From Rheum nobile (lineage: Eukaryota; Streptophyta; Magnoliopsida; Caryophyllales; Polygonaceae): a stretch of 64,000 nucleotides of DNA. The position numbers were made by a program, and so were the translations under genes. The notes below the pieces were generated by a model, which was given only the letters and a program-made list of their open reading frames with translations, was not told the origin of the DNA and made no database searches. Shown here one piece after another: positions 11,427 through 21,759 of this stretch; position 1 is the stretch's first letter, and each line of letters starts with the position of its first letter. The stretch is from positions 2,926,001 to 2,990,000 of the forward strand of contig WOAB01000878.1 in the NCBI GenBank assembly GCA_027886185.1, read 5' to 3'.

Positions 11427-12827
11427 TGATAGCATCCATTTCATACATGTTTAGGGCATGCATTTAGGCATAAATTAGGTAGTTTGCATATGCATATTTC
11501 TCGTATTTAGTTTGTTTTGTAGTTTTATTGGATTTCGATGTCTACACAAGTTTCTATGTCATTTCAGGTATTTTACCGAGTTTAGCGGATTATGGACTTG
11601 GTCGCGGGCCATTAATTTAATTAAATGCACATCCCATATTAAATGAAGAAGGAAGCCCACGTACAAATAAAAGAAGCTAAAGCCCAATTGAGCCGGCCCA
11701 CGTGAAGGCTGAAAAGAATGCCCACGTGAAGCCTCCGCGTGAAATTGAAGCTGGAAAGCAAATTGGAGGATGACGTCGCCACGACATTAGCGAGGCTGAA
11801 TTGGAGTTGGGCCGTGTTGCCACTGCATGATTGGGCCGAGATGTCTGTCGAGATGGTGTGGGCCATCACGTGATGCGGAGCAGTGCTGAACGAGAATTCA
11901 AGGCCGAGAACGGGATTAATTTCCCTGTTTTAGTTTGTTTAATTATTAGTGTTTTATTAATTCGTTTTAGCTTAATTTAGATTTTATTTTCCTTTAGTAT
12001 ATTAGGGTAGAGAAAAGGCTTGTTTGCGAATCTTCTAATCTCTCTCGAACCCTAATTTCCCTTTCTACGTTATGAAGAACTAAGCCTCCCTGGCTTAGTC
12101 AGACGCTGAAGCTTTCGTTTGGATTTAGTTGTGAGATTCTTGTTCTTAATCTATTGTATGGTTTTTATCTTTCTCTTGCTTAAGTTGCTTATGATTGATA
12201 TTGATAATCTCTATTTGGACGCATCTAGGGTTTGTTGTTATTGGTCTATTGCTAGATCTAGATTGTTACTGGTTGAGCATATCTATTTCAGAGTAGCAAC
12301 TGCATCGTACTAGTAACTGGTTGTGCTAGTCTTATGCAGAAGAGAACTGATTTACATTCTAGGATAAAAGCTAGTTGTTTTATGCTAGAATTGTATCCAA
12401 CTATATTTCTATCCGTAAGGCTACTGTTAAACTGAATCTTGATAGTTTCAGGGTTGTTTAATTAGTTAGTGCTAATAGTATCTGGTTGTGCTATTAGTTA
12501 TATTTGAAAAGGAATTGGAATTTCCATTGCATGAGATTTTGAATGAGTATCTATGATCAACTTATCATACGAATAGTGGATGTTGTTTGACTAAGTGCTT
12601 TTCCCCATCACTGATTTCACAACTCTTTCGCTTGTTTACTTTTGCATGCTTAGATTACTTAAAATCACAAAACCCCCCTTTTGTTACTTTGGATTGACAT
12701 ATAAATTGCATACTAAGATAGAGTCCGCCTCCCTGTGGATTCGACCTTTACTTACCTAGGACTACGGTTTAGGATTTGTTTGGATATTTTGCATAGTAGG
12801 AATTAGAACGACAAATTCCTGTTATCA
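11427..12827 (+). repeat. 3' LTR of the 5.9-12.8 kb element
   Basis: A 1401-bp copy of the 5' LTR. It ends CTGTTATCA and is followed by GCCGT and the resumed GATATTCA array of element B. It carries an extra 12 bp (a TCTGTCGAGATG duplication) near 11,841. Confidence 0.92.
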
Positions 12828-13620
12828 GCCGTGAATATGATATTCATTTGTGTGGATATGATATGCATTTTTCATACATTGATATGCAGAATATACTTGT
12901 ATGATATGCATTTTTTTATGATAGATTATTTCATTGGTTGTGATATTCATTTGTGTGGATGAGTTATGCATTTTCTATACATTGATATGCAGAATAAGCC
13001 ATGGGCGCGGAAAGGGAGTCGCGGGCGCGACAAAGGAAGATCTCGCTGAGTGATATTCTCGTCAGAAGATGAGAAGAACAAGCTGTGGGTGCGGAGAGGA
13101 AGCCGCGGGCGCGGCCAAGGAAGGTCTTGCTGAGTCCGTCCATGCAATTATGTGGATGGAATATGCATTCATTGTACCGTGATATGAAGAATATACTTGT
13201 ATGATATGCAATTTGTAATTATGGATTATTTCCCTGGCCGTAAATATGATATTCATTTGTGTGGATGAGATATGCATTTTTTGTACAGTGATATGCAAAA
13301 TATATTTGTATGTTTTAAATTGGAATATCAATTACCACAATGTGCATATCTGTTCAATGTTTTTGAATATCAGTATATATATGATTGACCACGATCACGA
13401 ATAACAATTATTCAATAATACTTGAACGATATGCAGATAATGTTCTTTGATATTAACACATTGTATCTCAATTCAGTCGATGCATTATATATGATGGAAC
13501 ATGAACAAGATTAACACATGCAAATTATATATAACAATATTCATCTTTTTCGTGTCGATATGCAAATTTTTCATATCGATATGCAGAACGGTTAAGAAAT
13601 TTCTGGACCAAATCCACGTT
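12828..13620. repeat. GATAT(T/G)CA array, right half, element B
   Basis: A continuation of the array at 5756-5916, with several copies of the roughly 105-bp unit that pairs GATATTCATTTGTGTGGATG with GATATGCATTTT. A GC-rich duplication at 12,997-13,135 interrupts it. Confidence 0.85.
12997..13135. repeat. GC-rich direct duplication inside the motif array
   Basis: Two copies of about 55 bp, at 12,997-13,051 and 13,081-13,135, read AGC(C/T)(A/G)TGGG(C/T)GCGGA and end CTTGCTGAGT or CTCGCTGAGT. The spacer between them contains another GATATTC. The composition is sharply different from the surrounding AT-rich array, which suggests inserted host sequence. Confidence 0.75.
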
Positions 13621-13795
13621 TTCTCTCTCCAATCTCCTTCTAACTGCCTATTTTGGTGCTGATATTTATTCCATGATTCACACCCCCACTACACCCTATT
13701 TTCTCTCTCCTAATCTAGCCATCTATCATCCTCAATCCAACGCTCCAAAATTGTCCACTCGTTTCACCACAAGACTCGTTTTACCTGAGTGCCCC

Positions 13796-13810
13796 TATAT
13801 ATATATATAG
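13796..13810. repeat. (TA)n junction between elements B and C
   Basis: A TA tract followed by G is the only sequence between the right end of B and the left end of C. Confidence 0.95.
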
Positions 13811-14097
13811 ATTTAAGATCAGGTAAAATAGCCTCTTGGAGTAAAACGAGGTACAAATTAGAGCCTTTAGATTAAATTATAATCAATGGTCCTGATTGAA
13901 TCCCAAAGGGTACATATTTTTAAAGTGGATATGCACATACCAGAATATTTTCAATCAACGTAAATTTAGGGATTTTATCCCACAATTTTACCAAAATCTT
14001 CCGGTTACCTTTTTTACACCCTCCTTCGTCTCCTCTCTTTCTCCCAGTCGTCTTCCCCCTTTCTATTTTCTCTCCTTCATCCGTTCGTTTCTCCGAC

Positions 14098-14460
14098 TGC
14101 TCGCCGGCGTGAAGAAGTGGGTCAGGGTCGATGGCAGTGGGCGTGGGCATCTCGGAACTGGGCACGCGGGGGCATCTCGGATATGGGCACGTGGGTCGGG
14201 GTTGATGGCAGTGGGCGTGGGCATCTCATATTCGACTACCAGGGACGCTACCATCCGATCCGTCTGCTCGCCGGCGTGAAGAAGTGGGTCGGGGTCGATG
14301 GCAGTGGGCGTGGGCATCTCGGATCTGGGCACACGGGGGCATCTCGGATCTGGGCACGTGGGTCGGGGTCGATGGCAGTGGGCGTGGGCATCTCAGATCC
14401 GACTGCTCGTCGGCGTGAAGAAGTGGGTCAGGGTCGATGGTAGTGGGCGTGGGCATCTCG
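14098..14460 (+). repeat. GC-rich degenerate tandem repeat in element C
   Basis: Units built from CTGCTCGCCGGCGTGAAGAA, GTGGGTCGGGGTCGATGGCA and GTGGGCGTGGGCATCTCGG recur about every 75-150 bp, in whole or in part. It could be an expanded captured exon. The long overlapping frames in it arise from the repeat; I recognise no protein. Confidence 0.75.
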
Positions 14461-14769
14461 GGATGGTGAGATTTGGGCACTTGTGCAGAGGTTGAAGACG
14501 AAGCCGAGGTTGAAGACGAACAAGACGGTACAGATCTTCCCCAAATTCCTGTCTATTTCCTCTACAAATTATAAAATCCTAATTTCTAATCCCATGCTAA
14601 TCTTAATTTCCCTTTTAATGGATTCATTCCTGTGTTATTTTGTCTTGGCTGCTTCTGTATCAAATAGCAAAAGCTTAGTGTATCAGATAGCAAAAGCTAT
14701 GAATTCCGTCCATTATTTGTAGTTAGGTTATCTAGCATTTTGTTTTGGTTGTTTCTCCCGATCATGTGC

Positions 14770-15480
14770 GAATTAAACTCTGAATATTGACATTGTTTTT
14801 ATGAATATTGACTACTTACTTGTATGACTATGCGTACAAAATACGTGATTATCATCACATATGGAATGAATATCGCTATTATAGTATTCAAATTACTTGT
14901 TGATGGTGTTATTTGTACTATTTGCAATTAATATTCAAATTGTATGATGTGATATTCACTATAATGTTGTTCATATTCAAGAGGTTTCATGCGTTAAATA
15001 GTCGATATTCAAAATTTATAATGTGATATTCAATATAATGTTATTGATATTCATTATAATAATGTTGATATTCAGGTTGATCGTGCGACTGTGCGACCCA
15101 AAATCGATGCGACAATGTCATTGTTAAACCTTACCGTCATGAATCAAAGCTTCGAAGATATTGGGTGGTGATATTCGTGTAGTTAGGTGATGATATTCAT
15201 GTACTTGGGTGACTATATTAATGTAATTGGGTGGTGGTGATATTCATGTAAGTGAATTTGATATTCAATGTGATTAATTGAGATATTCATGTAACTTAGT
15301 GTGATATTCATATTATCAAGTGGTGAAATTCATTATTTAAGTAATGATATTCACATTTTTAAGATATTAAATATTCACTTATCAAATAGAAATCGATATT
15401 CAAACAAACATGAACGATATTCATTAAGAAATGATTGATATTCGTGAACACATTAACAATATTCACGAACGTTTTAAAAT
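14770..15480. repeat. ATATTCA motif array in element C
   Basis: Dense ATATTCA words in both orientations. They are interrupted at about 15,076-15,165 by a short open, codon-like segment (VDRATVRPKIDATMSLL...) preceded by CAG, which recurs in element D. Confidence 0.88.
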
Positions 15481-15742
15481 GTTATTCCCATTTAAATTTT
15501 AAATATTTGAATGAGAGCAAAATCGATTAGGAAAGAGAATATTATCTTAATTTCTCTCTCCTATAACAACCAAAATTAATTATTTTTTTATTAATATTAT
15601 CCTTATTAGGTTAGATTTGGTGGATAGGGCTCTACCATATCTCTCCTATAACCCATTAATCCAACCATCCATCAACATCAATCCGACGCTCCAGATTAGT
15701 ACTTTCGTTTTACCACAATTCCCGTTTTACCGGAGCGTGCCC

Positions 15743-15756
15743 ATATATATATATAG
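15743..15756. repeat. (TA)n junction between elements C and D
   Basis: A short TA tract plus G directly joins the right end of C to the left end of D. Confidence 0.95.
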
Positions 15757-16478
15757 ATTTAGGATCTGGTGAAACGGCTTCTTAGGGTAAAACGGAAGTA
15801 CTAATCACATCCGTTAGATGAGATTTAATGGATGGGCTGGATTACACCAATTTAAGGTGCATATTAGGAAAATAGATGGTGCTTTACACAATCAATATCA
15901 ATCCCGAATTTTAGGGGATTGAAATTGATTCTTCTCTCTCCTATCAATACGGTTTATTCTTTTCTCTCCTTTTCAGATCTCTCTCCATATTCTCTCTCCC
16001 TCTCAGATCTCTCTCCCGATCCCCTTTCCATCTTCTCTCTCCCTCTCCGACAACAGAGGTGGCCTCGGGGCAGGGTTCGCCGGCACGGGTCTGGTGTGGT
16101 CGTGGGTGGTGGCGAGGGGGATCACTGACAACAGAGGTGGCCGGGGCAAGGCACGGTAGAGGAGCAAACACCAGTGAGTTTTTGTCGAGGCACGCGCTCC
16201 TACCGCCGCCGTACTCTCTATTCCGCGTCGGAGATCTCACCGACGGGATGGCTATCGACTGATCTCCCGACGTCATCGGCCTTGATGTCGTTGAAGAGGA
16301 CGTCTCCAGATCTAGATCTGTCTATTGTGACCAGTGCCGAGTTGTTGGTGAGTCCACTCGTCGAATCTGGATCTGAGGACTTCTCCGACACCATCTTCTG
16401 GTGAGTCCACTCTGAATTTCGTCGGAGTTGAGTTGCATTTATCTGTGGGATTTTGGTGCAGAGAAATAGAGGTAGAAG

Positions 16479-16655
16479 ATGAAGATCACGGCGCTTCCAA
16501 TTCTCCGAACCAACACTTGCAGCGACGAAGAAGATCCGGTGATTCTCGCAAACGCCTCCGATGTCAGCCACTTTTGGCTTCCAGGGATCCAGCGCTAAAG
16601 AGTTCATCGTCTTCGTCTCTCGCATTGTCGCCAAACGCACTCCCCCCGGACAACG
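16479..16655 (+). pseudogene. YKT6: Captured exon 1 of the R-SNARE YKT6
   Basis: From ATG 16,479 the frame reads MKITALPILRTN, then DPVILANASDVSHF. After a shift of frame near 16,595 it continues AKEFIVFVSRIVAKRTPPGQ. This is the N-terminal longin domain of YKT6, an R-SNARE for ER-Golgi and vacuolar fusion in plants. An in-frame stop follows LPGIQR, and the frame shift breaks the domain. Only about 55 of roughly 200 residues are present, with no SNARE helix or C-terminal CAAX box. An AG acceptor just upstream (about 16,460) could splice it to the preceding GC-rich exon. Non-functional as YKT6; a clear case of gene capture. Confidence 0.85.
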
Positions 16656-16889
16656 CCAATTTGCCTTCTATCATTGTTGTTTCCTTTCTAATTTCATCAT
16701 TGTCTGATTAAGATTAAAATTATGATTTATTAGAGCTTAATTCTGCATGAATTTAATCAATCTTGCTTCCTTACATTGTTGATTTGTAGCAGTTCTACTT
16801 TTTGGTGTTTGTGGGCTTCCCACACAAATTTGCCTCCAGGGATCTGACCCGTCAGGGTGTTTGTGGTCTCTTGGCATGTGAAATTTGAA

Positions 16890-17830
16890 TATAATTATTC
16901 AAATTTTATGGTATGATATTCACTGTAATGGCATTGATATTCATGTTGGTCGTTTTGGTGTATTACTAGTGTTGTTTGTACTGTTTGCACTTGATATTCA
17001 AATTGTTTGATGTGATATTCATATAAATTTCTTTGATATTCATGTGGGATGTACGTTTCATTCTCTGAGTAGTAGTTATTCAAATTTTATGATGTGATAT
17101 TCACTGTGATGTCATTGATACTTGTGTGTACTGCTTGCTCCGAGTAGTAGATATTCAAATTTTATAATGTGATATTCACTATAATGTTGTTCATATTCAT
17201 GAGGTTTCATGCGTTGAATAGTCGATATTCAAATTTTATGATGTGATATTCAATATAATGTTGTTCATATTCATGAGGTTTCATGCGTTGAATAGTCGAT
17301 ATTCAAATTTTATGATGTGATATTCAATATAATGTTCTTGATATTCATTATAATAATGTTGTTGATATTCATTATAATAATGTTGATATTCAGGTTGATC
17401 GTGCGACTGTGCGACCCAAAATCGACGCGACAATGTCATTGTTAAACCTTACCGCCATGAATCAAAGCTTCGAAGATATTGGGTGGTGATATTCGTGTAG
17501 TTAGGTGATGATATTCATGTACTTGGGTGACTATATTAATGTAATTGGGTGGTGGGTGATATTCACAAAATGGGTAGTAATATTCACAAATTGAGTGGTG
17601 ATATTCATGTAAGTGAATTTGATATTCAATGTGATTAATTGAGATATTCATGTAACTTAGTGTGATATTCATATTATCAAGTGGTGAAATTCATGATTTA
17701 AGTGATGATATTCACATTTTTAAGATATTTTATATTCACTTATTAAATAGAAATCGATATTCAAACAAACATGAACGATATTCATTAACATATGTTCGAT
17801 ATTCGTGAACACATTAACGATATTCACGAA
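16890..17830. repeat. ATATTCA motif array in element D
   Basis: Dense words of the form GATATTCA and TGAATATC over almost 1 kb, including a short tandem duplication (about 17,150-17,340) of a unit that contains GTTTCATGCGTTGAATAGTC. It contains the same open segment as element C, at 17,393-17,485. Confidence 0.9.
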
Positions 17831-18153
17831 CACTGAAAAATCATTAAACGAGCGAAACGAATTTAAATCTAAACGAATTTAAAATAATCTTCCCATTTAA
17901 AGTTTAAATATTTGAATAATCTCATTCTTTCTCCAATTTGCACATTTACCATATTTTGTAGGAACAACTTCCTATTTTGTAGGATATTAATTTCGGTAAT
18001 TCAATAAAGAAGACAGGTTATTCAAATTCGGTACAATATACCCCCATGTGACTTATTTTGCTCCATCAAATCCAGCCCTCCAATTTCTTCAATCCAACAT
18101 TCCTTATTTGTACTTCCGTTTTACCACAATACTCGTTTTACCGGAGGGCGCCC

Positions 18154-18170
18154 TATATATATATATATAG
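18154..18170. repeat. (TA)n tract at the right end of element D
   Basis: TA tract plus G that closes the A-B-C-D chain. The following sequence (GCCGTCGG) is unrelated DNA leading to the BAHD pseudogene. Confidence 0.9.
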
Positions 18171-18414
18171 GCCGTCGGAATATTGGTTTTATATTTACCT
18201 AAGCGACTTTCCTGCACAAATTGATCAATCATCATCACGTGGGCTGTGTTCAGGTTCTGAGCTTTTTTAAGGCCCAACGTAAATTTTGAAAATAGCCATC
18301 AACGTGCGAAGGGGTAGTTGAAACTCACCAATTTTGAGCTACATAAACAGGTCATAGCTAGAAGAAAAGATAAAATACCCAAAATCAAATCACACCAAGT
18401 TTTACTCATCTCCA
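18171..18414 (+). promoter_or_regulatory. Upstream region of the BAHD pseudogene
   Basis: Single-copy-looking DNA with a CACGTG-containing stretch (near 18,236) and an A-rich leader before ATG 18,415. No clear TATA box could be fixed. It is listed as the likely former promoter by position only. Confidence 0.3.
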
Positions 18415-19722
18415 ATGGCCAATATGCACACAATGAGACACATCTCCGAGTGCTTCATCAGACCCAAATTTGATGTCGAAGATGCAAGCAACACAGTTTA
18501 CTTATCTCCCATGGAGCTTCGTTGTTTATTAGTCGATTACAACAAAAAAGGGCTCTTATTCTCCAGACCCATGGCCCACAACAACTCCATTGCTAACCTT
18601 GTCGACAATCTCAAGCACTCTCTTTCTGTCGCCCTTGTTCACTTCTATCCGCTAGCGGGTCAACTCGAGACTCAAGTGGACGAAGACCAACACACTAGCA
18701 TGGTCTTCATCAACTGCAACAAGGGCCCAGGAGCTAAGTTCATCCACGCCACTATTGACATGACAACATCCGACGTCTTGTCACCAAAACGTGTTCCTGA
18801 CGTGGCTCAATCGTCCTTGTAATTCGATCTTCAGCGCGTGGTTAGCCACCAACCAAGGGCACGCGAGACCCCTGTTGTCGGTTCAGGTAACGGCGTCTTC
18901 ATCGGTTGCTCTATGAATCTTCCTCAACACGTGGTCTGAGATCTTCAGCGCAAACGGGGAAGGCCTTGTTCGGATCTCGAGGCCGCCGATCCACAAGAGA
19001 TGGTTTCTTGAAGGCACTGGGCCCACAATCAAGCAAATTCCTTTCACAATCCCAGCTGAGCTCATAGACAGATCTGAAGCACCAAATCAGATGGTGGCGA
19101 GATTCTTCCACTTCTCAGCTGAATCAATTGCTCAACTCAAGGCCAAGGCCAATTCAACCAACCTCAAGATCTCCTCTTTCCAGGCCTTGGGTGCACTCGT
19201 GTGGAGGAGCATCACAAGGGCGCGTCGCCTTGAAGACGACAAGGAGACAAAATGCAAGTTCCACGTCGACTATAGGCGACGAGTAGAGCCGCCTTTATCG
19301 CCAAATTGCTTCGGGAATAAGATACAATCAACCCAAGGAAGTTGCAGAGTTGGGGAGTTGCTAGGCCAAGGTCTAGGGTGGGCGGCGTTGCTGCTCAACC
19401 AACAAGCCGTGGCAGATCATAGTGTGATGAGAAGGTGCGTCGCGTGATAGAGGAGTCTCCTTTGATATTCAACCCGGCGACTTTTTTCGAACCTAATGCC
19501 GTAGTTATAGGAAGCTCGCCAAGGTTTCCGATGTACGGGACGGAATTTGGAATGGGGAAAGCATTGGCTGTTCTAAGTGGATATGCAAATAAGTTTGATG
19601 GGAAGGTGACTTGTTACCCGGGCCGCCAAGGCGAAGGAAGTGTTGATTTGGAGATTTACCTTCAGCAAGAAACAATGGGTGCACTTGAATCAGACGAGGA
19701 GTTCATGGGTTTAGAGTGCTGA
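18415..19722 (+). pseudogene. BAHD-type acyltransferase pseudogene
   Basis: Intron-free remains of a BAHD acyl-CoA-dependent acyltransferase, the cytosolic family that acylates alcohols and amines in specialised metabolism. The N-terminal frame (18,415-18,822) reads MRHISECFIRPKF, then YLSPMELRCLL, then HFYPLAGQLE, all family hallmarks. A second frame (about 18,930-19,447) carries GPTIKQIPFTIP and ISSFQALGALVWRSITRAR. A third (19,435-19,722) carries FEPNAVVIGSSPRFPMYGTEFGMGKA, the site of the DFGWG motif, here altered to EFGMG. At least two frame shifts and several stops are present. The catalytic HxxxD region is deleted: VFIGCSMN jumps to TWSEIFSANGEG. The size without lesions, about 430 codons, suits the family. 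It resembles the Arabidopsis At3g50280-type clade, but the substrate cannot be inferred. Confidence 0.88.
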
Positions 19723-20140
19723 TGGTCCATTGGAGGTGATTTCAATTCTTTCAAGAGCTAAACTTTATGACAATTGTTTTTGCCTCTTTTGCTTTTTCAC
19801 GGTTAAGTGTATTCAAGGTTGCAGAACTAATTGTTGCTAGTATCTATGCATTACTGTATTTGTTAGCTTCCATCACAAGCCTAATCTTTTAGGGGGGGAA
19901 AGTTAAAATAGTTTCTGCATTGCATTTCTGGGCGTCCTCTGCTGCCCTGCATCTCATTTTTTATTGTATGTTTGTTTGTTTTTTGGACATTGGGTTAGGA
20001 TATGTCAAGGAATAAAGTTGTTATTTATTATTCTTGTATTTTTTTAATTCAAAAGGTTGTTATTAGACCTCTCAAAAATCAACCCGATCCGATTTTTTTG
20101 GGTCGAGACCCGACCCGAATATCCGTTATTCGTTATCATG
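19723..20140. other. 3' flank of the BAHD pseudogene
   Basis: AT-rich downstream DNA without a gene. A short segment (about 20,075-20,130) with CCCGATCCGA and CGAGACCCGACCCGAATATCC looks like part of another repeat, close to where element E begins. Confidence 0.4.
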
Positions 20141-21603
20141 TTCAGTCGTATACATACTGATATTCATAAACTCTGAATAGATATGCACTATGTGGTAGTT
20201 GATATTCCAATTTAAAATATTTGTATTCAAACTATTTGAAACTTTGTGCATATCAAAATAAATATCGTGAATATCGTTCAAGTATTTCTGAATATCTGTT
20301 AATCGTGTTCATGTTTAGGTGCTTGATCTAACATCAAGCACCTCAACAGATTTTCTACGGTAATGGAGAACGGTAATAATCCTAAAGAGCCTACGAATTT
20401 AAAGCATTGTTTCCTACAGACGCAAAGTGCTTGTTTCTATTATATGTCTCATCTAGATATTCAAATTGATGAAAATAATTGTCACGCAGAATCATCATAT
20501 CCAACGTTACACAGTTTAACAACTATTTTTCATAATCATTGTATATGAGGATGAGTAAAATTAAAAAGCAACCTCCAAATCCAACAACAATGTATGGAAT
20601 AGGGGGAATGTAACGATTAAGAAGACGATAATGATGAAATATGGGGAAACCAATATATACACTGCATGTATTTTGCATATCAATGTATGGAAAATGCATA
20701 TCACATCCACACAAATGAATATCATATTCACAGCCAATGAAATAATCCATAATTACAAATTACATATCATACAAGTATATTCTGCATATCACTGTATAGA
20801 AAATGCATATCCCATCCACACAAGCTTCTAAGAGAGAGTTTTCTGTCCTTGAGATTATTTACCAAGCTTCTAAGAGAGAGTTTTTTGTTCTTGAGATCCA
20901 CGTCTGCAAACCCTACAAACGAGGGTTTGTACATCTTTGGAGCTGACATCAATGATGATCTGCACAATTGGTAGGAAATCAGGAATAAAGAATGTTCACA
21001 ATTGATAAAAGAAGTTAGAAGTAGAAGTAAAGTGGAATTAGAAGTTATACGAGAGAAAAATAATTTCAATTTCGCATTATTTGTCTAAAGTGGTCATGAG
21101 AAGGATATACGCATGGTGTAGAATCGACGACGGCTGGCCAGAAGCACTGAAAGATGAAGAGGATGCAGATCTTGAAGGTCGCTTCAATGGCGGTTGAACA
21201 GAGCTTCACAGGAGAGGATTGAGAGAAGACAATGGAATCATATTTGGGGCAATTGTAGGTTGAAAGGGCGGCGAAATCGAATCCGGTGAAGACGATGGGG
21301 TTGAGCTTCACGCACGACTTCAATGGCGTTTGAAGGAAGCTTCAATGGTGGTTGAAGAAAGCGTTGGTGAGGAGAGAGGTAGGAGTACATAAATCTGATT
21401 TCAAGATCTGGTGTGAATTTGGAAATTGGGTAAAAAGAATCCCTAATAAGGTGCGTGCGAAGAATAATCTGGTGTGTGCAAACCAACATACAACCTATGC
21501 ACTCCTCTTGGATAAACCTAATCCGTTGATATCACCCTCATCTAATGGCTTTAATTTATCCATCCGTTTTACCCTAAAAGGCTGTTTCACTAGAGCCTAT
21601 TAC
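20140..21603 (-). mobile_element. Element E: partial (TA)n-associated element, reverse orientation
   Basis: The right terminus (about 21,561-21,603) reads CCGTTTTACCCTAAAAGGC then GTTTCACTAGAGC, the reverse complement of the CTCTAGTGAAAC-type left end of F. The interior shows reverse-oriented copies of the B/F motif unit (20,640-20,830) and a GC-richer block near 21,100-21,450. A 20-bp stretch AGGTGCTTGATCTAACATCA (about 20,320) also occurs in the transposase exon of F near 30,350. The left end is unclear. It looks like a deletion derivative of an F-like element. Confidence 0.6.
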
Positions 21604-21619
21604 TATATATATATATATA
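21604..21619. repeat. (TA)n junction between elements E and F
   Basis: A TA tract shared by the right end of E and the left end of F. It is the second independent end-to-end junction in the window. Confidence 0.93.
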
Positions 21620-21759
21620 ATCATGCTCTAGTGAAACAACCTTTTATAGTGAAAATATAGAGCATTGGATTAGTTTAAGATGAATGGCTGAGATTTAATT
21701 TAGGGAGGCACAAAATTGGGGAGTAGATTCACCCACACCCGATTTCCTCCATTTATGAT

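Larger units (their letters stand above)
5917..12827 (+). mobile_element. Non-autonomous Athila-like LTR retrotransposon with gag only
   Basis: Two near-identical LTRs (5917-7305 and 11427-12827), each starting TGATAGCATCC and ending TTATCA, flank a 4.1-kb interior. The target duplication is ACCGT/GCCGT (one mismatch; the interrupted repeat suggests GCCGT originally). The primer site matches tRNA-Asp, as in Athila elements. The interior holds a gag-type frame and long non-coding stretches but no protease, reverse transcriptase or integrase, so it must be moved by proteins from another element. The LTRs differ by scattered bases and a 12-bp duplication near 11,841, so insertion is fairly recent. 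Confidence 0.9.
4481..13795 (+). mobile_element. Element B: non-autonomous (TA)n-associated element split by an LTR retrotransposon
   Basis: The left terminus (4481-4520) has GTAAAAC and GTGAAAC words after CTCTA. The right terminus (13756-13795) has the inverted pair GTTTCAC and GTTTTAC followed by CTGAGTGCCCC. The two ends form imperfect terminal inverted repeats of about 40 bp. Removing the retrotransposon at 5917-12827 leaves an element of about 2.4 kb. Inside are a CT-rich leader, a spliced exon-like segment, and GATAT(T/G)CA arrays on both sides of the retrotransposon. Confidence 0.75.
13811..15742 (+). mobile_element. Element C: non-autonomous (TA)n-associated element
   Basis: The left terminus (13,811-13,850) holds GGTAAAAT and GTAAAACGAG. 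The right terminus (about 15,703-15,742) holds CGTTTTACCACAA and CGTTTTACCGGAG. Length is about 1.9 kb. The interior has a CT-rich leader, a GC-rich tandem block (14.1-14.46 kb), a possible donor near 14,529, and then ATATTCA arrays. From about 14,990 to 15,480 it is nearly the same as 17,200-17,830 of element D, so C and D are recent relatives. It has no transposase. Confidence 0.8.
15757..18153 (+). mobile_element. Element D: non-autonomous (TA)n-associated element carrying YKT6 exon 1
   Basis: The left terminus (15,757-15,796) has GGTGAAAC and GGTAAAACGGA. The right terminus (about 18,112-18,153) has CCGTTTTACCACAA and CGTTTTACCGGAG. Length is 2.4 kb. In order it holds a CT-rich leader (15,930-16,050), a GC-rich exon-like block (16,050-16,400) ending at a GTGAGT donor, a short intron, an exon derived from YKT6, and ATATTCA arrays to the right end. 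The leader and first exon have a different, unrecognised origin, so the captured transcript would be chimeric. Confidence 0.8.

Noticed and set aside
18415..18822. A short intact BAHD-like gene of 135 codons
   Set aside because: Homology continues downstream in other frames, with stops and a deleted active site, so it is the first part of a pseudogene.
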